A stretch of DNA of 64,000 nucleotides, taken from contig NZ_CP062941.1 of the NCBI RefSeq assembly GCF_015101885.1, forward strand, positions 3,038,001-3,102,000, written 5' to 3'. Positions 57,574 through 64,000 of this stretch are shown here, in pieces. Source of the stretch: Massilia litorea. GTDB lineage: Bacteria; Pseudomonadota; Gammaproteobacteria; Burkholderiales; Burkholderiaceae_D. Below the pieces are notes generated by a model. It ran no database searches. It was not told where the DNA came from and saw only the letters and a program-made list of their open reading frames with translations. Both the position numbers and the translations under genes were made by a program. The first letter of the stretch is position 1, and each line of letters begins with the position of its first letter.

Positions 57574-58953
57574 GTGCACGAGGAAACGATCGTCTTCGAG
57601 CGGGCCGCCGATATCGCCGAACTGGAAGCTTCCGGTGCGCTGCGCGGCAGCGTCGCCCAGTTCGCGCAGCCGCGCGGCGCCAACCTGATGCGCCGCGCCG
57701 AGGCGCTCGACAGCTGGTGCCGGCTGCGCGCCAGGCACGGGGTCTGGCAGTACGCGCGCGCACTCGATGGGGCGCCGGGCCCGGAATCGAACGTGCACGA
57801 AGAATGCGTTCCCGGCTCGGCCACCCGCGGTGTGAATTTCGCGTCCCAGGATTACCTGTCGCTCGCTTCGCACCCGGCGGTGCACGAGGCCGCACGCGCG
57901 GCGCTGGCGGAGGCGGGCCCGCACAGCGCCGGCTCGGCGGTCCTGCTCGGGAACAGCCGCCTGTCGCTGGCGCTGGAAGCGGCGCTCGGCGAACTGCTGC
58001 AGCTCGACCACGTGACCCTGTTTCCGACCGGCTGGGGCGCCGCGTTCGGCGCCATCACCGCGCTGGTGCATGCGCGCGATTACGTGCTGGTCGACCAGCT
58101 GGCGCACGCCTCGCTGCGCCAGGGCGCGAATGCCGCCACCCGCAACGTGGTGCTGCACCGGCACCTCGACACCGGCCACGTGCGCGAACTGCTGGCCGCG
58201 ATCCGCGCGCGCGACACCGAGAACGCCATCCTGGTCGTCACCGAGGGCCTGTTCAGCATGGATGCCGACATGCCCGACCTGCCGCTGATGCAGTACCTGT
58301 GCCGCGAGTACAACGCCGCCTTGCTGGTCGACGTGGCGCACGACCTCGGCGCCCTGGGCCCGGGCGGCACCGGCAGCCTGGGGCTGCAAGCCATGCTGGG
58401 CAAGGCCGACCTGGTGATGGGCGCGTTTTCCAAGACCTTCGCCTCGAACGGCGGTTTCGTGGCCAGCGCCTCGCGCGCGGTGAAGCGCCAGCTGCAGCTG
58501 TTCGCAGGTCCCCACCTGTTCTCGAACGCGCTCTCGCCAATACAGGCGGCCTGCGTGCTCGAAGCCCTGCGCATCGTCGCCGGCAGCGAGGGCGACGAAC
58601 TGCGCGATGCCTTGCTGCGCAATGCGACGGTCTTGCGCGCGAATCTGGCCGAGACCGGCATGCGCTGCATCGGCGTGCCTTCGGCGATCGTGCCGCTCTG
58701 GATCGGCAACGAACAGGTGGCGCGCCTGGCCGGGCGCACGCTGGCGCGCGAGGGCGTGTTCGTCAACGCGGTCGAGTATCCCGGCGTGCCGCTGGGCGCG
58801 GCGCGCCTGCGCCTGCAGGTGATGGCGGCGCACCGGCCGGAGCAGCTGCGCCAGGGCGCGCGCATGATCGGCGCGGCGGTGAGCGGCGCCGGCGCGGCGC
58901 TCGGCGTGGAGCCGGCGCGCCAGCCCTGGCCGCGGGAGCGCTCCCGTGGCTGA
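57574..58953 (+). CDS. alpha-oxoamine synthase (BioF/CqsA/SPT-like)
   Basis: A 459-residue fold-type I PLP enzyme of the alpha-oxoamine synthase family. GTG at 57574 with GAGGAG upstream. Family motifs: LVDQLAHASLRQGA (His stacking PLP), ALLVDVAHDLGALG (Asp and His), and the Schiff-base Lys in GAFSKTFASNGGFVAS (about residue 290); NFASQDYLSLASHP is typical of BioF/CqsA N-termini. It is about 60 residues longer than BioF, with N- and C-terminal extensions. Such enzymes condense an amino acid with an acyl thioester, losing CO2, to give an alpha-aminoketone. It overlaps the FAAL-ACAD-ACP gene by eight bases, so the partner ACP is probably its acyl donor. BioF itself is unlikely, with no bio genes nearby. 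Confidence 0.85.
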   Translation: MHEETIVFERAADIAELEASGALRGSVAQFAQPRGANLMRRAEALDSWCRLRARHGVWQYARALDGAPGPESNVHEECVPGSATRGVNFASQDYLSLASHPAVHEAARAALAEAGPHSAGSAVLLGNSRLSLALEAALGELLQLDHVTLFPTGWGAAFGAITALVHARDYVLVDQLAHASLRQGANAATRNVVLHRHLDTGHVRELLAAIRARDTENAILVVTEGLFSMDADMPDLPLMQYLCREYNAALLVDVAHDLGALGPGGTGSLGLQAMLGKADLVMGAFSKTFASNGGFVASASRAVKRQLQLFAGPHLFSNALSPIQAACVLEALRIVAGSEGDELRDALLRNATVLRANLAETGMRCIGVPSAIVPLWIGNEQVARLAGRTLAREGVFVNAVEYPGVPLGAARLRLQVMAAHRPEQLRQGARMIGAAVSGAGAALGVEPARQPWPRERSRG

Positions 58954-61900
58954 CGCATCCGAACCCGAACAAGTCCTGCTCGCGCAGCGGCTGCGCGACA
59001 GGGCGCGTGCCACCCCGGAGCGCATCGCTTACACCTTCCTGCGCGAGAACGGCAGCGAGCAGGACATCTGTTATGCCGAGCTGTCCGCGCGCGTCGATGC
59101 GCTGGCGGCGCACATGCTGGCACATGCCGGGCCGGGCGACCGCGCCTTGCTGCTCTGTCCGGCCGGGATCGATTTTCTCGTCGCCTTCTTCGCCTGCCTT
59201 GCCGCCGGCATCGTTGCCGTGCCGGCCGCGCCGGCGCACCGGGAACGCGATGCGGCGCGGCTGGCGGCACTGCTCGAGGACGCGGCGCCGGCGCTGGTGC
59301 TGTGCGCACCCGAGGCACATGCGGCGAGCGCCGCCGCGCTGGCGCGCGCGGGTTGCCGCGTACCGCTGCTGCACGGCCCCGCAGGGGAAGGCGCCGTGTC
59401 CCTGCCGGCGCCTGCGCCTGCGGCGGTCGCCTTTCTCCAATATACCTCGGGCTCGACCGGCCAGCCGAAGGGCGTCGAAGTCACGCATGCGAACATCGCC
59501 GCCAACGTCGCGGCCATCGGCAGCGCCTTCGGTTTTGGTGCGGACACGGTCATGGTCAGCTGGCTGCCGCCGTTTCACGACATGGGCCTGATCGGCAGCA
59601 TCGCCGCGCCCCTGATGCTGGGCTTTCGCTCGGTGCTGATGGCGCCCGGGACCTTCCTGCGCCGGCCGGCCGCCTGGCTGGAAGCGATCACGCGTTACCG
59701 CGCCACCTGCAGCGGTGGGCCGAACTTCGCCTGGGAGCTGTGCCTGCGCCGCATCGGGGACGCACACAGGACGGGACTGGACCTCGCGAGCCTGGACGTG
59801 CTCTACAACGGCGCGGAACCGGTGCGCGCGGCGACCCTGGAGCGCTTCATGCAGGCCTTCGGTGCATGCGGCCTGCGGCGCGAAGCCCTGTTTCCGTGCT
59901 ACGGGATGGCCGAGGCCACGCTGCTGGTGGCGGGCGGTCCGCGCGGGCGCGCGCCGCGCATGCTGGCGCTGGATGCGGCGGCGATCGAACGCGGCGAGGT
60001 ATGCCCGACGGGCCCGGGCCAGGCCGGCAGCCGGCTGCTGGTGAGCTGCGGCCCGGCCGCGCCGGGTGCCGCGGTGGCGGTGGTCGATCCGGCACGCTGC
60101 GTGGCGGCCGGCGCGGACCGGATCGGCGAACTCTGGATAGCCGGAGCCGGGGTCGCCCGCGGCTACCATGGACGCACGCGCGACAGCGCCCGGCTGTTCG
60201 ACCTGCGCATCGCGGACGCACCCGCATCGCTCGGCGGCGCACGCTGGCTGCGCAGCGGCGACCTCGGTTTCGTGCGCGACGGCGAGGTGTATGTCACCGG
60301 CCGCTGCAAGGACGTTATCGTCATCAACGGCCGCAAGATCCACGCCCAGGACGTGGAAGAGCTGGCGGAGGGTGTCGCCGCCGCGCTCGCGCCCAACAGC
60401 TGCGCCGCCTTTGCGCTCGAGGGCGAGGGCGGCGAGCGCCTGGCCCTGGCGGTCGAGGCGACGCGCGCCCTGGTACGGGCCGGCGGCCTGGACGAGCTGG
60501 CGCGCACGGTCCGCGCGGCGGTGACGGCCGGCACCGGCGTGGCGCTGCACACCCTGGTCTTCGTCGCGCCCGGCGCCTTTCCGCGCACCACCAGCGGCAA
60601 GGTCCAGCGCGCGCGCTGCAAGGCCTTGCTGGAGGAGGGCGCCTTGCCGCTGCTGGCCTTGCGGCCGGTGCTGGACAGCGGAAGCCGGGCGCGCGCCGAC
60701 GCCGCCATCGCCTGGCTGCGCAGCTATGCGCCGCGCCGCCTCGACTCGCGCCTGGCCGACGAGCGCCGCTCGCTGGCGCCGCACGTCCTGCCCGACTTCG
60801 GGCTGCGCGGCCTGCTCGGGCTGCAGGCCCCGGCGGCGAGCGGCGGCCTGGCGCTGGCGACCAGGGACCTGGTACGCGTGATGGCACAGCTGGCGGCGCT
60901 CGACCTGACGCTGGCCACCCTGGTCGGCGTGCACAACGGCCTGGGCCTGCGTCCCTTGCTGCGCTTTGCGCCGGAGCCGCTGCGCGCGCAGTGGCTGCCG
61001 CTTCTCGCGAGCGGACGCCAGCTGGCGGCCTTTGCGCTGAGCGAGCCGCAGGCCGGATCGAACCCGCGCGCGATCGGGACCCGCGCCGACCGCGTCGACG
61101 GCGGCTGGCGCCTGAACGGCGAGAAGCATTTGATTGGCCTCGCGGCCTGGGCCGGCGTGCTGACCGTCTTCGCGCGCGCCTTCGACACGGCAGGGCGGGC
61201 GCTGGGCACGGTGGCGCTGCTGGTGCCGGGCGATGCGCCGGGACTGCATCTCGGGCCGGAAGCGCTGACGATGGGCATGCGCGCGATGCCGCAAAGCGCG
61301 GTGCGCTTCGACGGCGTGTTCGTGGCCGACGCCCAGGTGCTGGGCACGCCCGGGGCCGGCATGGACGTGGCCCAGGACGCGATGGGTTTCGCGCGCCTCG
61401 GCATCGGCGCCCTGTGCGTCGGCGCCATGAAGCGCTGCTTTCAATTGATGGCGCGCTATGCCGCGCGGCGCGACATCGCGGGCGGGCGCCTGCTCGAGAA
61501 CCCGGTCACGCTGCTGCGCCTGCACGAACTCGATTGCGCCATTCAGGCCGCCGAGTCGCTGGTCGAGATGCTGGCCTCCAGCACCGATGCGGGCGAGCCC
61601 TTGCCGCTGGAAGCCTGCAGCGCCTGCAAATGCGTGCTCTCCGAACTGCTGTGGGAAGCGGTCGACCGCCTGATGCAGATGCTGGGCGGGCGCGGCTACC
61701 TGGAGACCAACCTGGCGCCGCAACTGCTGCGCGATGCGCGCGTGCTGCGCATCCTCGAGGGTCCGAGCGAAGCTTTATACGCCCACCTGGGCGCGCTGCT
61801 GCGCGTGCCGGGCAACCCGCTCGCGCAGGCGATCGAGCGCTTCGGCGGTGGCGGGTATCCGGCGTGGCCGGCGCAGGGCAGCACGGGCTGGCAGGACGCG

Positions 61901-62602
61901 CGCAATGGCGAATTCGCCGCCTGGACCCTGCTGGCGGCGACTGCGCGCGGCGAGTCGAGTGCCTGGGCTGCGCGCCGTCTCGACGTCCTGCGCCATGCGA
62001 TCGGCGCCGAGAGTGCGGCCGCCGGCGCCTGTCCGGCCGGCGCCACGCTGGCGGCGCGCATCGCCGAATACGCGCTGGCGATCGGCGACATCGAACAAAG
62101 CGCGCCGGGCGAGGCGGGCGGGCTCGACCCCCTGCTGCGCCAGGCCGCGCCGGCGGCTTTCGTGCCCGAAGCACCGACTCCGGCTGCTCCCTCGAGCCTG
62201 GAGCTGGTGCGCGCCTGCGTCGCGCGCTGGCTGCGCGAGGGCGCGCTCGGCGACACGCTGCCGTCCGGGATGCCGCCCCTCGACGTCGAGGCTGGCGCGG
62301 TGAAGGGCGTCCATGCCTGGACCGACGACATGCCGGACGTCGATATCGCGCGCGAGGCCGTCCCGGTCATCGACGCCTGGACGGTCGACACCCCGTTCAG
62401 CGACCTCGGCATCGATTCGCTGGCCTCGGTGCCGCTGGCGCTCGAGATCGAGGGGGCAAGCGGGGTGCCGGTCAGCGCCGAGCTGCTCTACGATTACCCG
62501 ACGGTGCGCGCCCTGGCAGCCTATATTGACGCACAGCGCGACGAACAGCGCGACGAACGGCGTGATGGCCAGCCTGTCGAGCGGCGCATGGAATTCGAGT
62601 GA
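58946..62602 (+). CDS. fatty acyl-AMP ligase-acyl-CoA dehydrogenase-ACP fusion
   Basis: A 1218-residue multidomain enzyme starting at GTG 58946 (GGGAG upstream). Residues 1-580 form a fatty acyl-AMP ligase: ATP loop FLQYTSGSTGQPKGVEVTH (about 168), YGMAEATLLVAG (about 318), GDLGFV, and catalytic Lys in RTTSGKVQRARC (about 550). Residues about 620-1000 are an acyl-CoA dehydrogenase: FALSEPQAGSNP, QMLGGRGYLETN, and the base-bearing ILEGPSEAL. Residues about 1090-1205 hold an acyl carrier protein with phosphopantetheine Ser in LGIDSLASVPLAL (about 1157). The inferred route is activation of a fatty acid, loading onto its own ACP, and alpha,beta-desaturation while tethered. Its coupling to the preceding alpha-oxoamine synthase suggests joint synthesis of an unsaturated fatty aminoketone. 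Confidence 0.88.
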   Translation: MADASEPEQVLLAQRLRDRARATPERIAYTFLRENGSEQDICYAELSARVDALAAHMLAHAGPGDRALLLCPAGIDFLVAFFACLAAGIVAVPAAPAHRERDAARLAALLEDAAPALVLCAPEAHAASAAALARAGCRVPLLHGPAGEGAVSLPAPAPAAVAFLQYTSGSTGQPKGVEVTHANIAANVAAIGSAFGFGADTVMVSWLPPFHDMGLIGSIAAPLMLGFRSVLMAPGTFLRRPAAWLEAITRYRATCSGGPNFAWELCLRRIGDAHRTGLDLASLDVLYNGAEPVRAATLERFMQAFGACGLRREALFPCYGMAEATLLVAGGPRGRAPRMLALDAAAIERGEVCPTGPGQAGSRLLVSCGPAAPGAAVAVVDPARCVAAGADRIGELWIAGAGVARGYHGRTRDSARLFDLRIADAPASLGGARWLRSGDLGFVRDGEVYVTGRCKDVIVINGRKIHAQDVEELAEGVAAALAPNSCAAFALEGEGGERLALAVEATRALVRAGGLDELARTVRAAVTAGTGVALHTLVFVAPGAFPRTTSGKVQRARCKALLEEGALPLLALRPVLDSGSRARADAAIAWLRSYAPRRLDSRLADERRSLAPHVLPDFGLRGLLGLQAPAASGGLALATRDLVRVMAQLAALDLTLATLVGVHNGLGLRPLLRFAPEPLRAQWLPLLASGRQLAAFALSEPQAGSNPRAIGTRADRVDGGWRLNGEKHLIGLAAWAGVLTVFARAFDTAGRALGTVALLVPGDAPGLHLGPEALTMGMRAMPQSAVRFDGVFVADAQVLGTPGAGMDVAQDAMGFARLGIGALCVGAMKRCFQLMARYAARRDIAGGRLLENPVTLLRLHELDCAIQAAESLVEMLASSTDAGEPLPLEACSACKCVLSELLWEAVDRLMQMLGGRGYLETNLAPQLLRDARVLRILEGPSEALYAHLGALLRVPGNPLAQAIERFGGGGYPAWPAQGSTGWQDARNGEFAAWTLLAATARGESSAWAARRLDVLRHAIGAESAAAGACPAGATLAARIAEYALAIGDIEQSAPGEAGGLDPLLRQAAPAAFVPEAPTPAAPSSLELVRACVARWLREGALGDTLPSGMPPLDVEAGAVKGVHAWTDDMPDVDIAREAVPVIDAWTVDTPFSDLGIDSLASVPLALEIEGASGVPVSAELLYDYPTVRALAAYIDAQRDEQRDERRDGQPVERRMEFE

Positions 62603-62643
62603 AGAGGGCGGCGACGGCGCTGCCCGCATGGAGCGCAAGGGGG

Positions 62644-62649
62644 TAGAAT
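62644..62649 (+). promoter_or_regulatory. candidate -10 box for gltX
   Basis: TAGAAT lies 28 bases before the gltX ATG, just after the stop of the FAAL fusion gene. No good -35 is seen. Confidence 0.4.
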
Positions 62650-62676
62650 AGCCGCTTTATCATTTCGCTTTTCGCC

Positions 62677-64000
62677 ATGACCGTCCGCACTCCCGTCCGC
62701 ACCCGATTTGCTCCCAGCCCGACCGGCTACCTCCACCTCGGCGGCGCGCGCACCGCGCTGTATTCCTGGGCCTATGCCCGCCATTTCGGCGGCACCTTCA
62801 TCCTGCGCATCGAGGATACCGACCTCGAGCGCTCGACGCCGGAAGCGGTGCAGGCGATCCTGGACGGCATGCAGTGGCTCGGTCTTTCGCACGACGAAGG
62901 CCCGTTCTACCAGATGCAGCGCATGGACCGCTACCGTGAAGTCGTCAAGGGCATGCTGGAGGCCGGGACCGCCTACCTGTGCTACTGCTCGCCCGACGAA
63001 GTCGAGGCCATGCGCGAGCGCATGCGCGCTGCCGGCGAAAAGCCGCGCTACGACGGCACCTGGCGCCCGGAACCGGGCAAGACCCTCCCAAGCGTCCCCG
63101 AAGGCGTCAAGCCGGTGGTGCGCTTCAAGAATCCGCTGGACGGCGAAGTCACCTGGAACGACGTGGTAAAGGGCCCGATCACGATCGCCAACAAGGAGCT
63201 CGACGACCTGATCATCGCGCGTCCGGACGGCACCCCAACTTACAACTTCTGCGTGTCCGTGGACGACTGGGACATGCAGATCACCCACGTCCTGCGCGGC
63301 GACGACCACGTGAACAACACGCCGCGCCAGATCAACATCCTGCGCGCGCTGGGCGCCGAGCTGCCGGAGTACGGCCACCTGCCGATGATCCTGGGCGCCG
63401 ACGGCCAGAAGCTGTCGAAGCGCCACGGTGCCGTCAGCGTCATGGAATACCCGGAGCAGGGCTACCTGCCGGAAGCGATGCTGAACTACCTGGCGCGCCT
63501 GGGCTGGAGCCACGGCGACGACGAGATCTTCTCGATGGAACAGTTCACCGAGTGGTTCAACCTCGAGCACCTGACCGCCTCCGCCGCCCAGTTCAATCCG
63601 GAAAAGCTGGCCTGGCTGAACAACCACTACATCAAGGCCGCCGACAACGAACGCCTGGCAAGCCTGGTGCGTCCGAAGATGGAAGCGCAGGGCGCGCAAT
63701 TTGAAGGTAACCCCGGGGGCAGCCCGGCCGTGCCTGCCGTGCTGGCATTGGTAAAAGACCGCGTCAACACGATCAACGAACTGGCCGACGCGGCGATGCT
63801 CTTTTACCGCCAGCCGCAGCCGGATGCGGCCCTGCTGGCCCAGCACCTGACGGATGCCGTCAAGCCGGCGCTGGCCTCCTTCGCCGAGCGTTGCCGGACG
63901 GTCGAGTGGAACAAGGCGGCGATTGCCGCGATGCTCAAGGAAGTGCTGGCCGCGCATGGTTTGAAGATGCCGCAGATTGCCATGCCGCTGCGCCTGCTCG
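62677..64000 (+). CDS. gltX: glutamyl-tRNA synthetase, 3' truncated
   Basis: The gene starts at ATG 62677 and runs off the right edge; 441 codons are visible of the usual 460-480. [20 protein letters not shown] includes the HIGH-type motif (HLGGARTAL), FILRIEDTD follows, and KLSKRHG is the KMSKS equivalent. [19 protein letters not shown] is family-typical. It charges tRNA-Glu. The following sequence is needed to confirm the end. Confidence 0.95.
   Translation, partial: MTVRTPVRTRFAPSPTGYLHLGGARTALYSWAYARHFGGTFILRIEDTDLERSTPEAVQAILDGMQWLGLSHDEGPFYQMQRMDRYREVVKGMLEAGTAYLCYCSPDEVEAMRERMRAAGEKPRYDGTWRPEPGKTLPSVPEGVKPVVRFKNPLDGEVTWNDVVKGPITIANKELDDLIIARPDGTPTYNFCVSVDDWDMQITHVLRGDDHVNNTPRQINILRALGAELPEYGHLPMILGADGQKLSKRHGAVSVMEYPEQGYLPEAMLNYLARLGWSHGDDEIFSMEQFTEWFNLEHLTASAAQFNPEKLAWLNNHYIKAADNERLASLVRPKMEAQGAQFEGNPGGSPAVPAVLALVKDRVNTINELADAAMLFYRQPQPDAALLAQHLTDAVKPALASFAERCRTVEWNKAAIAAMLKEVLAAHGLKMPQIAMPLRLL

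Noticed and set aside
57574..58953. Calling the alpha-oxoamine synthase BioF (biotin synthesis)
   Set aside because: No biotin genes are nearby, the protein is longer than BioF, and it is translationally coupled to a FAAL-ACAD-ACP enzyme.
58763..61723. 986-codon frame antisense to the FAAL fusion
   Set aside because: Same reason: no recognisable domains, full overlap with a well-supported gene.
59302..62529. 1075-codon open frame on the same strand as the FAAL-ACAD-ACP gene
   Set aside because: It is in another frame of a gene with complete motifs; the product is Arg/Gly/Ala-rich without domains and is an artefact of high GC content.

Overview
This is a 64-kb stretch of GC-rich chromosome from a motile, polarly or peritrichously flagellated betaproteobacterium. 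Gene content and order point to Burkholderiales, most likely the Massilia/Telluria-Janthinobacterium part of Oxalobacteraceae. The clues are an flhDC-motAB-che block, the dapC-dapD/yffB-dapE-prmB lysine genes, a DUF3460 gene, a KynU-KynA pair and an OmpR/EnvZ-type pair. The taxonomic call is inferred from recognised proteins, not from a marker search. I see no rRNA, tRNA, prophage, insertion sequence or CRISPR array. The window reads as core chromosome with a few accessory patches.

Layout. 1-7.4 kb: a 5'-truncated 7TM-PAS-GGDEF-EAL protein, a DUF4124-type secreted protein, a threonine dehydratase-RidA pair, and an OmpR/EnvZ-like two-component system with a divergent small secreted protein. 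7.6-12.1 kb: a FapA-family protein, a lone CheW and the ABC-F ATPase YheS. 12.2-18.5 kb: the succinylase-branch lysine/DAP genes dapC, dapD, yffB-like and dapE plus prmB, interrupted by the pilus retraction ATPase PilU and a small exported protein. 18.7-25.3 kb: an FGGY kinase, a REC-PAS-GGDEF protein, an aminotransferase-RidA pair and a CHASE3 chemoreceptor. 25.6-32.6 kb: a membrane protein, heat-shock-promoted htpG, a tandemly duplicated terminator/REP segment, an acyltransferase, a small serine hydrolase and the kynurenine genes kynU-kynA. 32.6-46.6 kb: the motility block flhD, flhC, a membrane-anchored methyltransferase, motA, motB, a CheZ-like protein, cheY, cheA, cheW, cheR, cheD, cheB, cheY, cheZ, an EAL-HDOD protein and a YcgR-like PilZ brake. 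46.7-54.8 kb: panC, scpA, DUF3460, a FabMG-like protein, metG, mrp and an RlmN-like radical SAM enzyme. 55-62.6 kb: a GGDEF-GGDEF-EAL membrane protein followed by a two-gene biosynthetic locus, an alpha-oxoamine synthase overlapping a fatty acyl-AMP ligase/acyl-CoA dehydrogenase/ACP fusion. 62.7 kb to the end: 3'-truncated gltX.

How it works together. The dominant theme is motility and c-di-GMP control: the flagellar master regulator, stator, a complete chemotaxis pathway with two CheY and two CheZ-type phosphatases, three GGDEF proteins, an EAL-HDOD protein and a PilZ brake. The strongest candidates for something new are (i) the AOS + FAAL-ACAD-ACP locus, which looks like a compact pathway to a fatty alpha-aminoketone; (ii) three evenly built sigma-28-type promoters, each preceded by an inverted repeat, in the long leader of flhDC; (iii) a 159-bp long-hairpin element between metG and mrp; and (iv) a family of REP-like hairpins, one of which was tandemly duplicated with the htpG terminator.
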